NCBI GenBank assembly: GCA_023101885.1
Contig: JALPQD010000641.1
Coordinates: 372,001 to 436,000 of the forward strand
DNA: 64,000 nt
Reading direction: 5' to 3'
DNA from: Typhlomys cinereus
Taxonomy: Eukaryota > Chordata > Mammalia > Rodentia > Platacanthomyidae
Part shown: one piece after another, positions 1 to 13,816 of the stretch
Layout of the letters: each line of letters begins with the position of its first letter
How positions within the stretch are numbered: the first letter of the stretch is position 1
Made by a program: the position numbers and the translations under genes
The notes under the pieces: model-generated
Seen by the model: the letters and a program-made list of their open reading frames with translations, nothing else
Told to the model about the DNA's origin: nothing
The model's database searches: none

Positions 1-1383
1 ATTGACTCTTTAATCCACATAGAATTCATTTTGATAGATGTTGCAAAGAAGGATCTAATTCTGTGTTTTTTTCCAAATAGGTCACCAATTGTTTCCACAT
101 TACTTACTGAATAATCCAACCATTGATATGAAATGTCAAAAACTGTTCTCCCATTAGATAGGGCGTAGTGTTCCACGGGTCAGCCATTTTCTCTGTGTTC
201 AAGATGGTTGGATTCCACAATGATACTCTTATTGTTTTGCACATTAGGTAGCTTGATGCAACATTATCATTTTACTTTGGCCTTTCAAGAATATCAGGTA
301 CATGCAATTTAGAACAGTAGTAGTTTTCAAGCAAAATATGTGTATAATATTTAAGTAATATATATGTGCTTAATATATATATATATTACTTAAAACTTTC
401 ATCTTTTTCATATTTTACAAGTTAAAAATTGAGGCGTCCACTTACATTAAACACCGTTCCAGATATGTTATTACTCTCTGACTCATCTGACATGGAAATT
501 GTGTATTTGCAAGTCATCCCCCAGGGGTGAGTGCTATCCCTAAGGTTCATCCTTCAAACCTCTTTTTCACTCCTCAGGTCTCGGCGAGTAAGAGCTGTCT
601 GAATTCATATCCTGGAATTTTCTAGAATGGCATAAGAAAGATATGTAAGAAATACATGAGGTGTGGGAAATGGTGTCAGCATGTTGCTAGCAGTAATATG
701 ATCTGGGGATTTAAAGGGTGAAGGGTGAGTGTCAATACATGCCACCATAACTTGCTGTTTCTTCAAGACGGGAACATCCCATTGGTCCCTCTTTTCACTG
801 CAGAGGGAAGGTCAAGACATAAAACATAGTAAGAATGAGAAGAGCTAAATATGACTTGCAGAAATACGTGACAATTAAATATCACCTGTTGAACTTCCTG
901 CTCAAACTCAGTCTTCTTTTGTTTTCCATTGACCTCTAACCCTGGTCGCTGGTCTTTTCTGGTTGTGGAAAGAAAGTAGGTGAGTGGGAGGCTGCCCTGC
1001 CTGATGTTATTGTAAGGGACTCTTTTGGCTCATAGACATAACCCCAGTCATTTCCCCACTTGTCACATTAGGCTGTGATTTGTTTATGGCTGGAGGCTGG
1101 TTTCCTTGGCAATGGGTACTTACCAGGGCATGCACATTGGCTCTTCTGCAGTAGCAGAATGCAGTTGTAGGGCCATGGGAGAGGTCTTGGGGGCCTGCAA
1201 TGGTCGGAGTTACTTTGCAGATATGACATCACCTTTTATTTCTGTACTAAATTGAGATCCTTATTGAATATAGAGCATCGAATTAAAAAATTCTCAGAAG
1301 GCCTTAAACCTCTTCCTTTTTCCCCTTCTTGTTTAATGACAGCTAATATTCTCACTTTCCCATTATTAAGGCCCCAAATATCC
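1..1383. other. AT-rich sequence without recognised gene
   Basis: I see no coding region, RNA gene or clear transposon here. A short AT-dinucleotide tract lies around 355-395. The rest looks like ordinary intergenic or intronic mammalian DNA. Confidence 0.5.
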
Positions 1384-3331
1384 TCAGGACCCAAAGGGAT
1401 CCTTATAATGTTGGTACAACAAACAATCAGGTTTCAAATGGCCATGACTTGCCAGTTACATGACTGTGGCACCGTTATGTAATCTCTCTGTGTCTCTGTC
1501 TCACCATATGTAAAATGGGGGATCACTTTTAGAAAAGTGATCCATATTAACCATTAAAAAGTGTTGTCTGTTGTTACTTGTAGATGTTAGGGGAAACTTG
1601 CCTGAAACCAGACAACTCATCCTAATGTCCACAGTGGCCAAATCACACACACAAACTTTTACCCCCAAGACATGCAGGCACTGGTCACACAGCCTACAGG
1701 TGACCTATAGCAGAGACTCACACCCAAGGCATAGGTTATTGTATCACAGCATGTGACTTGCTCCACATCATCCAGACATTTCCTATATGACTGGAGTTAT
1801 CTAAAAAGCCCACAATTTGTCAACACAGAGAGTCATCTAAGGAACATTTATCTGTCCCTACAGAGATTCTACCCATGACTAACAGAAAATCTCAACCTGT
1901 CATCCACCTTTGCATCATACACACAATTCTCACAATATATGGGTGAAATGTATAGAATACAGGTTCTTTTGTCACACAGAGACCCTTAGATACCACACAT
2001 ACTTCTCACATCACAAAAAGACTCCCCACCACATAGTGTTCTCTTTATTATACATGCTTCCTTCTGTGCATGTTCCACCAATGAAACCCTCAGCTGACAC
2101 TAGCTGTGACAGGGTCCCCTCATATCACACTGAATTTTGCAAGAATACAACCTTGCCCCACAATCACGGATTCCCTTCATGTCATGGAAACTTTTATCAC
2201 AGAAATAAACTGTCCACAGCATACAGACTCACTTGAGAGTACACAATCTCTCCATATAATATAGACATCCTCCCCAAACACAGACTGACACAGCTTGAAG
2301 TGCCTTGCCATGGCACAAAAACTCCAACAGACAAACTCACTCTTAGACAAACAGATCAGTACCACACAACAAAGATCATCCCCAAGGACAGTATCCTATC
2401 ATGCCACACACATATTCAATACCCTACATATCCACTCCATGAAAACATAATAATCACAGAGCACTAAGATACTCACAACAGTACTTAGACATGCCTACTC
2501 TTCCATCCAGATACACAATAGTATACCCTGAAACACACAGATTTGTTGCCTGGGGCTGTAATACAATACACTTTGCAATGCAGGAATTCATCTCATGATA
2601 ATCACAAGAATCATACAGTATAAGTACCCTACAGACATCATTTGCTCTATAACATCTGGGTCTCCTTCTAGATTTGCAACATGTACTATGGCCCCATATC
2701 ATCAGTGCATACTTCAAATTCTTCACAAATATGCTATGAATTACAGATGACACAGTGCACAGTACAGTGCCACAGAAAATGTTCATGCTCCATCAGACAT
2801 ATTTGTTCCACAACTGACACACTCATGCTATAGCAGCACTGCATTTGTCACTAAAGTACTCAAGTCCTTTTCTGCACACTGTCACAGAGGTGATATATAG
2901 TACTCACTCATCCGAAAACAAAGTCTCTATCTCCAGTATGCAAACACATCTCAGAGCACAATGCTGTGTTCCCACCATGCTCAGAATTATGCTGATGCAT
3001 GCATTTTCCATAGAGATTCATTTCACAAAACCTGCACTTCTTACAGTGGCTATTCAGTGTGAACACATCTCCCCAAACACATGAACCAATTTGTTAAGTG
3101 ACTCTCAAGTTTACCAGATTTACTTGCAAAGTACAAGCTTGTTTCAGTATTCACACTGCTATTTATAAAACAAGACATACCTAGCCATTCACACAAATCC
3201 CAACCGCATACATTGAGTCTCCCATCACATGTACTTGCTTCACAATTCATGCTAGTAACTTCGAACACCAAGATTCGGATTAAATGCACAGGTAGAAGCT
3301 TCAGGTCACAGATTCCCTCTGCTACATCCTC
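1384..3331. repeat. First copy of a ~1.95 kb duplicated segment (left of gap)
   Basis: This interval reappears at 3342-5318 directly after a run of Ns. The copy offset is 1958 bases at the start and 1987 at the end, so the second copy carries about 29 extra bases. Over most of the length the two are identical by eye. Differences cluster near 4010-4040 and 4680-4830 of the second copy. The segment holds a MIR fragment and the start of the degenerate tandem array. Near identity, abrupt ends at the Ns and clustered differences fit two overlapping contig ends or haplotypes better than a biological duplication. Confidence 0.9.
1430..1560 (+). repeat. MIR SINE fragment
   Basis: The stretch running through ctctctgtgtctctgtctca to gtaaaatgggggatcac matches the well-known MIR core (cctctctgtgcctcagtttcc ... 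tgtaaaatgggg). It is an ancient mammalian tRNA-derived SINE, truncated at both sides. The same fragment recurs at 3388-3518 because of the duplication around the gap. Confidence 0.7.
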
Positions 3332-3341
3332 NNNNNNNNNN
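3332..3341. other. Assembly gap (10 N)
   Basis: Ten consecutive Ns. The sequence left of the gap ends at the point (catcctc) that continues uninterrupted at 5312-5318 in the second copy. The sequence right of it restarts at the equivalent of 1384. The gap size is therefore probably nominal. Confidence 0.98.
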
Positions 3342-5318
3342 TCAGGACCCAAAGGGATCCTTATAATGTTGGTACAACAAACAATCAGGTTTCAAATGGC
3401 CATGACTTGCCAGTTACATGACTGTGGCACCGTTATGTAATCTCTCTGTGTCTCTGTCTCACCATATGTAAAATGGGGGATCACTTTTAGAAAAGTGATC
3501 CATATTAACCATTAAAAAGTGTTGTCTGTTGTTACTTGTAGATGTTAGGGGAAACTTGCCTGAAACCAGACAACTCATCCTAATGTCCACAGTGGCCAAG
3601 TCACACACACAAACTTTTACCCCCAAGACATGCAGGCACTGGTCACACAGCCTACAGGTGACCTATAGCAGAGACTCACACCCAAGGCATAGGTTATTGT
3701 ATCACAGCATGTGACTTGCTCCACATCATCCAGACATTTCCTATATGACTGGAGTTATCTAAAAAGCCCACAATTTGTCAACACAGAGAGTCATCTAAGG
3801 AACATTTATCTGTCCCTACAGAGATTCTACCCATGACTAACAGAAAATCTCAACCTGTCATCCACCTTTGCATCATACACACAATTCTCACAATATATGG
3901 GTGAAATGTATAGAATACAGGTTCTTTTGTCACACAGAGACCCTTAGATACCACACATACTTCTCACATCACAAAAAGACTCCCCACCACATAGTGTTCT
4001 CTTTATTAAGATACCGCTTCCTTTCTTCGTGCTGTTTCCACCAATGAAACCCTCAGCTGACACTAGCTGTGACAGGGTCCCCTCATATCACACTGAATTT
4101 TGCAAGAATACAACCTTGCCCCACAATCACGGATTCCCTTCATGTCATGGAAACTTTTATCACAGAAATAAACTGTCCACAGCATACAGACTCACTTGAG
4201 AGTACACAATCTCTCCATATAATATAGACATCCTCCCCAAACACAGACTGACACAGCTTGAAGTGCCTTGCCATGGCACAAAAACTCCAACAGACAAACT
4301 CACTCTTAGACAAACAGATCAGTACCACACAACAAAGATCATCCCCAAGGACAGTATCCTATCATGCCACACACATATTCAATACCCTACATATCCACTC
4401 CATGAAAACATAATAATCACAGAGCACTAAGATACTCACAACAGTACTTAGACATGCCTACTCTTCCATCCAGATACACAATAGTATACCCTGAAACACA
4501 CAGATTTGTTGCCTGGGGCTGTAATACAATACACTTTGCAATGCAGGAATTCATCTCATGATAATCACAAGAATCATACAGTATAAGTACCCTACAGACA
4601 TCATTTGCTCTATAACATCTGGGTCTCCTTCTAGATTTGCAACATGTACTATGGCCCCATATCATCAGTGCATACTTCAAATTACCCCCCCACCTTCAAC
4701 AAAAGTCTATGAATTACGATGAAAAAAACACAGTGCACAGTACAGTGCCACAGAAAATGTTCATGCTCCATCAGACATATTTGTTCCACAACTGACACAC
4801 ACTCAATGCTAAAATAGCAAGCACTCGCAATTTGTCACTAAAGTACTCAAGTCCTTTTCTGCACACTGTCACAGAGGTGATATATAGTACTCACTCATCC
4901 GAAAACCAAGTCTCTATCTCCAGTATGCAAACACATCTCAGAGCACAATGCTGTGTTCCCACCATGCTCAGAATTATGCTGATGCATGCATTTTCCATAG
5001 AGATTCATTTCACAAAACCTGCACTTCTTACAGTGGCTATTCAGTGTGAACACATCTCCCCAAACACATGAACCAATTTGTTAAGTGACTCTCAAGTTTA
5101 CCAGATTTACTTGCAAAGTACAAGCTTGTTTCAGTATTCACACTGCTATTTATAAAACAAGACATACCTAGCCATTCACACAAATCCCAACCGCATACAT
5201 TGAGTCTCCCATCACATGTACTTGCTTCACAATTCATGCTAGTAACTTCGAACACCAAGATTCGGATTAAATGCACAGGTAGAAGCTTCAGGTCACAGAT
5301 TCCCTCTGCTACATCCTC
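3342..5318. repeat. Second copy of the ~1.95 kb duplicated segment (right of gap)
   Basis: Matches 1384-3331 base for base over long stretches. Small blocks of altered sequence occur around 4008-4040 (equivalent to ~2050-2075) and 4680-4830, with added bases in homopolymer-rich spots, as expected of poor consensus near a contig end. Unlike the first copy it continues past its end (from 5319) into new sequence. Confidence 0.9.
3388..3518 (+). repeat. MIR SINE fragment (duplicated copy)
   Basis: Same MIR piece as at 1430-1560, shifted by 1958 bases as part of the duplicated segment. Confidence 0.7.
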
Positions 5319-5567
5319 AGTGACAACACCCGCATGTGCCTTAAAATTTACTGGCACGTCTGTGAACACAGATTTGTTCCACAATGTACAAACTTGTAAC
5401 CATTTGTTTTCCAATGCGAATAGCCATTTCCTACTATGTAGACATGCAATACATCTATTACTCCCACTTTGCAAATACTTCCATCACAGAGGACAGACAT
5501 GTTTACCATACTATGGAGCAGCTACAACTCTGGACTACAGCAGAGATACAACCTGTGTAACAATTAT

Positions 5568-5800
5568 GAGCAAGGACTCTGTACTCAGACCAACTGGGTT
5601 TGACTCCAATTTGCATCCCTTACTAATTCTATCAACATGGGTAAGTATATCTTTTTGTTGTTCAATTTGCTCATTTATAAAACAGAGATAGCAATAGTAT
5701 CTACTTTGAAGGCTTACTTTGAATAAAAAGTGAATCAATTGCTTTATGTTAAATGCTTAGTACAATTCTTGGTACTTAGAGAATATTAGAATTGTTCATT
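5568..5800 (+). repeat. MIR SINE
   Basis: A longer MIR copy. It shows the tRNA-related part (actgggtttgactccaattt), the core tail (gctcatttataaaacagagat) and the 3' part (ttaaatgcttagtacaattc), in the expected order. It interrupts the degenerate array just beyond the duplicated segment. Confidence 0.75.
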
Positions 5801-6799
5801 TGTGTTGCAATCACCTTCTCCCTTTCCCCCTTCTCTCCCCCTGCTCCGCGTCCCGGTTTGCATCACCGATTATTAACCTAATAAAACCCCTTCAATATGT
5901 ACAATTGTCTTGATAACAGAAATTCACCATACAGTGTGCTGTATAGTCTACCATGCAATGTGGATTAGCCCCAGGACATCCAGAAAGTACTACACACAGT
6001 CAGCATATCTTAACGCCTCACCCCTTACAAAACACAGACAACACTCTAAGCTAGATGCTACTCACAACATGAAGAATTACAATGAAATCAAGAAACTTGG
6101 TTAGTAGTGTTACCATATATTCATGCCCTATACAGCCATTCACCTCACAGCACACAAACTAATTGCACACTACCTAGCCTTACTTAATAAGGCAAAGACC
6201 CACAATTATACTCATGACATGAGTCATGGGTACATACTGTATCACAGAAGCACTCCACAGATATTTATTCTCTAACAACTGCATTTGTTCTTATTTGAAA
6301 ACATACTTCTAGATCCATAATCCTAAATTTATAGCATTTTATTGTCATTTTGCAGAACATATGTACTTATTCTTGTCTCATACTTAACATACAAAGAACT
6401 ACATGCCTCACATCTCCTAACTTGCTGATAATCTGATTTAGCTTAAACACCCCTATACATATGATCCTACTTCATAGATTCACTTTTTAGGAACTAGCAG
6501 TAAGTCCCATCATACAGAACTATACCCCTAAACATAGACCTTAAATATGTATCACACCACAACATCCACACAAACTCAGCCCACAGCTTTCAGGCTTTTA
6601 ATTGAAATACCTAAATTCACAAAAAGGAAAATCAGGCTTACGACACAAAGACCCACCTCTCCACAGTGCCCATCCTGGCACAAAGCAAAGAATTAGCCTG
6701 TGCTCATCTAGCATCAACACAGCACAAAACTTGGTCCATAATATTTGGACTCTCTCTAAAGTGCAAAGCTTGTACTTAGAACTCCAACGGCCTGACCTC

Positions 6800-7010
6800 T
6801 AGTCCCTAGTACAGCATTGCTGATTTTGTAATCCTAAAAAAGTTTCCTTGATCTCTTTGAGCCTCGCTTTGCTCACCTGCAAGTTTGGAATAATTAGTTA
6901 TACCTAAACTGTATGGATGTTAAGAAGAACAGCTGAGTCATTGTCTATAAAGTGTTTAGAACTGTACCTGTTGAAAAATTCACCATAGCTGATATTGTTG
7001 TTATTTTTTG
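6800..7010 (+). repeat. MIR SINE
   Basis: Recognised from tttgagcctcgctttgctca, then gcaagtttggaataatta and the 3' section taaagtgtttagaactgtac, the usual MIR order. Diverged and old. Confidence 0.65.
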
Positions 7011-8518
7011 CTATCATTTGTGGGGAACTGGACCAGAATGGTAAGATTCCATCTCAAACAGTTACAAACAGACTATCCACCACAAAGCAAAGAATCTTAT
7101 CACAATTCTCATTGCAATCATTCTTTCTGGCTCTAGTCCACAACATTCAGAAACATGACACATAGTCTTGGCATAATATCGCTGTTCATCACAGAGCAGG
7201 TAGACACCCAGTGCAATGCACACATCATAATGCACAAGTATAGATAACCAATCATTGAAAGATTTACATGTTTTCCACTAAATGCTCCTTGTTATGTGTT
7301 TACATCTTCCACAGTGTGCATGCTCAACCCAGGATACCACATTGTCTCCATGATCCAAACAATTCAGCTTAAAAGCCTTAGGGATGATCCATAACACGTA
7401 CATTTCTTTATTTATACAGAATGATATCATACCACATAAACCTGACTACCATGAACAGACTAGCTTTATAGCACAAGGAATCACTACTAGGACCTATCCA
7501 TACTAGTCCACAGAAACTATCTTGCCTGTACAACAAGGCAAGCAACAATATGTTGCTAAACCTATATTAAGTATCTCAAAATGCATGTGGATATCCCATA
7601 CGTAGGCCTGTTTCACTACACCTGGACACTTTTTGTATCACCCTAACTTGACCCCCAACTGCCACATTTACCCCACGACACATAGCAGAACTTTATAATC
7701 AACAGTCTCTCATTAATACACAGAGTAACTTTTTTCTACCATATGTTTCTTCATGGCAACATTATAGAATTCTGTAAAAAAGACAATGCACACATATACT
7801 GTGCATTATATTATATAGGAATATCATATCTGACCAAAACTTGCCCTGGAATCAGCAGATCTCCACATTGGACAGACTCTTACCTCCAACACTAGCCTGA
7901 CAATCAGTGGTTAAAATTCACAGCACACAGACATGCTTCTCAATATATGCTCATACATAGACTACCACTAACACACATTTTGTTAGAGTACTTGCTTGCC
8001 TCGTAACACTTATACTGGCATGAGAAGAAAGACAGAAGCAAAAACATAATCAGCAAAGTATAGACATACTCAGCTTCAAACCAGCCTTGCCTTATTACAC
8101 CCAGACTCATCAGAAACACAGACACTGATCCTGTCATCCCCACAAAGTTCCAGCATCACACAGCCTCACTCCAGAAAAATCTAGACAGGAGTGTAATTCT
8201 TAAAAAATAATGACTGGTCTCCAAAAAACACCTTCTTCCTTCAGCATCAACACTTAGCTCCAAGCACATAGAATTGCTGGACAATCTATAGATAGCATTC
8301 TATAATTGAAGATACACTCTACAATATTAAGAATTTCTGAGACACACTCATACATGCCCCTGTCCAAATACTGTCACCTCATGAGAACTCAACTTATAAC
8401 ACCTAAATCATTATCCAAATTCATATATCTTCAAACAATGTTTACAAGTCCTAAATCATAGGCTTTAGATGCCAAAGTACTAAAATATAATGTGAGCACA
8501 AAGCAATGTGGAATAAAT

Positions 8519-8700
8519 GCTGAGAATGTAGCCCAGTTGGTAGAGCCATGGGTTTGATCCTTCAGCATCACATTAAGCAGGCATGATGGCACACTCCTGC
8601 AATACCAGCACTCAGGAGGTAGTGGAAGGAAGATTAGATGTCAAAGTCATCTTTGGCTACATAATGAAGTGGACGGGCAACCTGGCTATCTAGGTTTGTT
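8519..8700 (+). repeat. ID-B1 composite SINE (B4 type)
   Basis: Starts with an ID-like tRNA part (gctgagaatgtagcccagtt ggtagagcc) and continues into a B1-like 7SL-derived part (gcaggcatgatggcacactc ... agcactcaggaggtag). This fusion is the rodent B4 arrangement and is one reason for calling the window rodent. The A-rich end leads straight into the next SINE. Confidence 0.75.
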
Positions 8701-8705
8701 TTAAA

Positions 8706-8990
8706 AGCAAGCAACGAGGCTCCTAGGTTTAAGCCCTTGCCTTGCGCAAGGACCTGAGTTCAGATCCCAGATCCCATGAAAAAATGCCAGGTGGAAATGG
8801 TGGTGGCCTGCACTTCTGGCCCTGGAAGATGGAGCCTGGGAAATCCCAGAGCAAAACAATAAGGTTGAACAATCCAGGATGATTCCTGAAGTCATCCTTG
8901 GGCCTCCACAGGCACATGCAGTGTTCACTGATACACATAGACCTATGCAAACATATATGCAAAAAAGAAATAAAGAATTAAAAGCAAAGC
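8706..8990 (+). repeat. tRNA-derived SINE, (AC)n-tail family, older copy
   Basis: The head is eroded (gaggctcctaggtttaagcc) but the body is clear: ttcagatcccagatcccatg, aaatgccaggtggaaatggt, ccctggaagatggagcctgg and caatccaggatgattcctga, ending in cctccacaggcacatgca. The A-rich tail follows. It lies directly behind the ID-B1 element. Confidence 0.75.
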
Positions 8991-10850
8991 AAAGCAAGCA
9001 AACAAAAAACCCCAAACAATAATAACAGAAAGAAACAACTGAACATTAGAATGTACATAAAAACCCATGATGCATAGACAATACTCAAGTTTTGCTACAG
9101 CCTATGGAACAAGTATTACCCTAAGACACATGGATCAACACATGCGATCCACACCACTCTAAAGCACCCATGCCTGCTCTGCAAAACCAGAAATACCACA
9201 TATTATCAAAATATTTCCAGCTAACCAAACTTGCCTGGAAATGTGGGCTTGTCCTACAATATGTAGTAGTGATCCACAACCAAAAGACTGCTCACTTCCC
9301 ATAGATCAGTCACAAAGAAATCTTTTTTTTTTTTTCTTTGCTTTACACAATCGCAGCCTTGACAAACCGTTTTCTACCTACCCTACCTACAACACCAACT
9401 ACTCATAAAGAACAAACAATCAAAAAACACTTTTTTTCTCTATTACACAGACCTGCTTTCCAGAATTTTGAAGTGCTGGGAAACACCAAGACACAGCTCT
9501 TCGCTCAAGGCATATACCATAGAATATCTGGGCTTCCCCAGCTCCAAGGCCCAGAATGTCTAGATGGACCTCATAGCATCAATGCACTGTCCCTAGTAGA
9601 AGTCTCCCTATACAATAACACGTATGAGAAGGTCTTTGCAATACAAGTATGTTTTTCTGCTCCTACAGAAATCCCAGACAACATAGCAAAAATCCTTGAA
9701 CAAATTTGACATGCACCCTGTATACTATCACTTTACCCTGCATAAAACTGATCATTACACAGCAATAGTCAAATTTATTCCATGATATCCAGACTTGCCC
9801 ATAGAACTCAACATTACATTCCCAACATTCCTAACCTGGATTTCCTTCACATATAATCTAAACCCATGAAACACAAACTGGTCAAAATGAAACCAGACTC
9901 CAGACTTGCTAGACTAATCTCACAATAACTAGGCAGGCATTCTTTGCACTGCAAGCTAGTCCCACAGATCATGAAAATATCCTACATCCAAAAAACTTCC
10001 TTATGAACACAGAAGCTTAGCATGCAAAACAACCTAATGACATTTCAGCACAAAGGCTTGCCTCACAGTATGCAGAACAGATTGAAACTGAACAGGAGGA
10101 TCTTATGATGTGCATACAGATACTATCTGTCATTGTATTTTACTGAAACTTATGCAGCAAGACAACTCGCCTGGACAGAGACATATTCTGCCATACACAA
10201 AAATACCCCCCAAACACAGAATCTCCAAACACATGCAAACCCAATGTAATATTTCTGAACCCTGATGATACTCTTACAGTTCACACAATTATGGAAGCAT
10301 ACAAATAAGTCCTACACTGTCCAGATATGTTTCATTATTTGAAGGTTTATAAGATAAACAGACTTTGCCCATAGCATACAGATGCGGGACATGAATCTAT
10401 ACTCACCTTGAATCATGGAGAATAAACTAGTAGTACTTGGACATGAATACCACACACAGGCATGTCCTACAGACATGTCCTTAACCACACTACAGCAAAG
10501 TTTACTTTGTAGACTACAGAAAGGGTAGATAACACGTAGCAAATAAATGGCCAAAGAAACCTTACCACACAACATTCAGAGTCATACTATGATTTTCAGT
10601 CTCATTCCATAGCCCTGATTTCTTCACAACATAGAGATGTAAGGTAAAATGTGTAAGCATGTCCTACAATACAGGACATGTTGCACAACTCAGGAATAAC
10701 ACTAATACCTGCCTCAAAAATGCAAAAAAAATCTCGATAACACAAGCCAAATACAAAACACCCAGATGTATAATCCATAGCACTCAGATTTCCCACACTT
10801 ACCTTTTATTATATACATTCTAGTCCCCGAGTTTCTTTGGTCTTTTTATG

Positions 10851-10925
10851 ATTTTGTCTCTTTTTTTTTTCTCCAGTGTTGGGCACCAAACCCTGGGCAA
10901 GTGCTTTTCCACCGAGCTAAATACC
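10851..10925 (-). repeat. ID-like SINE fragment
   Basis: On the plus strand a T-run (10860-10870) is followed by ccagtgttgggcaccaaacc ctgggcaagtgcttttcc accgagcta, the reverse complement of an ID element (tagctc ... agcacttgccc ... ggttt). The A tail therefore points left. Confidence 0.6.
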
Positions 10926-11639
10926 AAACACATATCATACTCATTTCTTCTGCAATGTTGAGTGTGGTTCAATAACAGACAAATACACCCATACACCGCA
11001 ATAGGAGGACATATCCACAATATACATCCAATTAAACACAGCATAGATTAGTCTCATAGGGTTGTATTATAATGTACAACTATAGTCATCAGTTCAAGGA
11101 ACCTTTCCTATATATATTTACAAGTACAGTTTCATCAGATGCACAAAGTTCTTGGTATCGTTTTAAAACGTGTAAGGTTAATCTAAGGTGAACACAGGGT
11201 AACTTACAGATTTTTCTTCACTTAGATTATTCTAATCATGTTGGGCCCCACAATGTCTAGACCTACCTTATAAATGTAGATAATTCTCATAATTGAGACA
11301 CTCCCTAAATAACCCACAGGATTCCAAAGTGCTACACAGCTAACACTCTAGCACCCAGAACCATCTCCCAGCACTCCAAATTGCATCAAAGTGCCCAATG
11401 TAAAATGTACAGTTTTTCACACTTCCGTATGTTTCTCAGTGCACAAATATGCTTCATACTATCCAGATTCCTCAGAAACATAGTGTTACATAGCAATTCA
11501 AAAACATGTCTCAGCACATACAACTTACAACAAATGAACAAACATGAAGTCCCATCTTCAGAAACAAAGATTTACTTCCCTTCTCCCACCATCATAATTT
11601 TGGCCAGCAGTTCTGAGACATATCACCTAAAATAGAGTT

Positions 11640-11790
11640 GATGACTCAATGTGTAGCTGGGTAGTAGAGTGCTTGTCTCAAATGTGCAAGGTTCAGGGCC
11701 CATTCCTATCATTGTGAAACAAAATGGTATGACCATAAAAAAAAACTACAAACCGCACCCAAAAGAAAGAAAAAAATAAAGCAAAGCAAG
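11640..11790 (+). repeat. ID-like SINE
   Basis: Contains tgtgtagctgggtagtagag tgcttgtctcaaatgtgcaaggttcagggccc, close to the ID element box A/B region, followed by an A-rich tail (11738-11790). Confidence 0.6.
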
Positions 11791-12624
11791 AAACCACAAA
11801 ACAAGATACGAGAAAAACCTGGATTTACTACACAATACATGGACTTCACTCTGATTCCAAATTCATTCTGCGAAGTATAAATTTTTACAAAGTGTTATTC
11901 TTCAATATGGAAACTTGCCACAGAGTAGGTGATTATCTCATAATATACCACAACCAACCATCAATTACAGTTCCAACACACAGACATTCACCACAATGCC
12001 AAGAGACACTGGCTAAATATTCATATGAATCCTATGATGCCTGGGCTTTCATAGCCTATACACTAGTCACTCACTACCTAAATCAGCTTAATATATCACA
12101 CATACCTATGGCACAAGATTGTAGGGGAATTCCATTACAATACACAGCTCCACAGTGTTAAAATTCATATAATAATACTCCAAAATTCATGTAATATTAC
12201 AGTAGGTAGACTTCTCTCAAAAGAGTCTTTGCTTCAAAGTACTATAGAAATGCACATGAGATTCAGTGCCATATGGCAAGAAAACTTTTTCCACAATGTC
12301 TAGACTCATCTCTCAAGACCTGTGGCACAAGCCACGATAAATACTACAATGTAAAAAAAATTACATAAAAACCCATACTATAATATATAATTATTCCATT
12401 TTGGGATCCAACCAAAGCCTTACCCATAATTTATCTTGGCATACAACACTTAGACGTATTTTATAATGCAAAAGTAGCCCCATGATACATGGGGGTTATG
12501 ATGGATGTACACTATTACAGATATTAACACAAATAAAATTGAATTTACATAAGTAAACAGATTTCCCCTGAAAGTGAATATAATCAATCTGCAATGTGAG
12601 TACTCCATAAAGAAGACAGACATT

Positions 12625-12627
<3 letters not shown>

Positions 12628-12676
<49 letters not shown>
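12628..12676 (+). repeat. (AC)n microsatellite
   Basis: About 24 uninterrupted AC dinucleotides within the degenerate array. No SINE body is visible next to it, unlike most other AC tracts here. Confidence 0.95.
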
Positions 12677-12681
<5 letters not shown>

Positions 12682-13526
12682 GCTCTAGAGCTCCCAGACA
12701 TGGCCCATATAATCACTACCTACATATTGTGCAGATAAACTAAATAGTCATGCTTTTTATAGCATAGTTTCATTCCAAAGACACTCTTGTCTTATCTCTA
12801 ATTGCATTCTATAGTATACATGCTCATTTTCAACAACACTTCAGTAAACTCTGCAATGAAAGGATGCATCCTATAATTCACAAATGCTTGGAACATTCTT
12901 GGGATATTCCCCCCAATCCCAGAATTGCTGTATTTCCAGGCTTTCCATGATTCTAGACTCACTTTGACATTCACATCAAATAATATATGGACTAAGCTCA
13001 AATTTGAGTCTCTGCACAATGCACTGCACTGACATGTTCCATAACACTCTGATGCCAAAGCCTGGAATTTCATTAAAACCTTGCATCCCGTCATATCAGT
13101 ACATGATTCTCAATACACAAACATATACATGAAAACAGTGTATGAGCAGAGATACATTCTATAGTGGATGGACATACCTACAAAGCGAGTCATGCCAACA
13201 CAAAGACCTACATGTCCTCATACACTAAACTACACAGCAGTATACCAAACAACACAAAGAGTTGCACTTTAATCTAGACTGAGCTTAAGTACTCTGAGTT
13301 ATCTCATAGCACAAATATAGTCTCCATCATGTCACATAGTTGCATGTATTTAGCCAAACTCTTTCAACCCTACAACAACTCACACTGCATCTTATATCAG
13401 ACTGTATCGTATGGACTTCCCTTATGATACTCACAATTGAATTGAATCACAAGTTCTAGAAATCATATATTGTGTGCATGCAGAACCCCAAATTCAAGGA
13501 TTTTATCCATATTACATCTCAATACA

Positions 13527-13761
13527 GGTCTGGAGATAGGGCTCAGAGATTAAAGCCTTTGCTCATGGGCAAAGGCCCTGAGTTTGAATCCCAGATCCAT
13601 GTAAAAATGCATATGGAAATGATGGTGGCCTGCAATTCCATCCCTGGAAGGCAGAGCCTGGGAAACCCCAGAGCAAAGCTATAAGGAAGTAAAGCAATCT
13701 AGGGTGAATCCTAGGGTGACCCCTGGATCTCCCTGGGTACACATACTCAAATGTCCTTTGG

Positions 13762-13801
<40 letters not shown>

Positions 13802-13816
13802 CACCCACGCATGCAA
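13527..13816 (+). repeat. tRNA-derived SINE with (AC)n tail
   Basis: Head ggtctggagatagggctcag, then gagtttgaatcccagatcca, ggcagagcctgggaaacccc and a pure AC tract at 13764-13797 followed by an A-run. No target-site duplication could be assigned with confidence. Confidence 0.85.

Noticed and set aside
9338..9709. 123-codon ORF and other ORFs inside the array
   Set aside because: G-poor, periodic sequence lowers stop frequency in some frames; no domain, codon bias or splice support.
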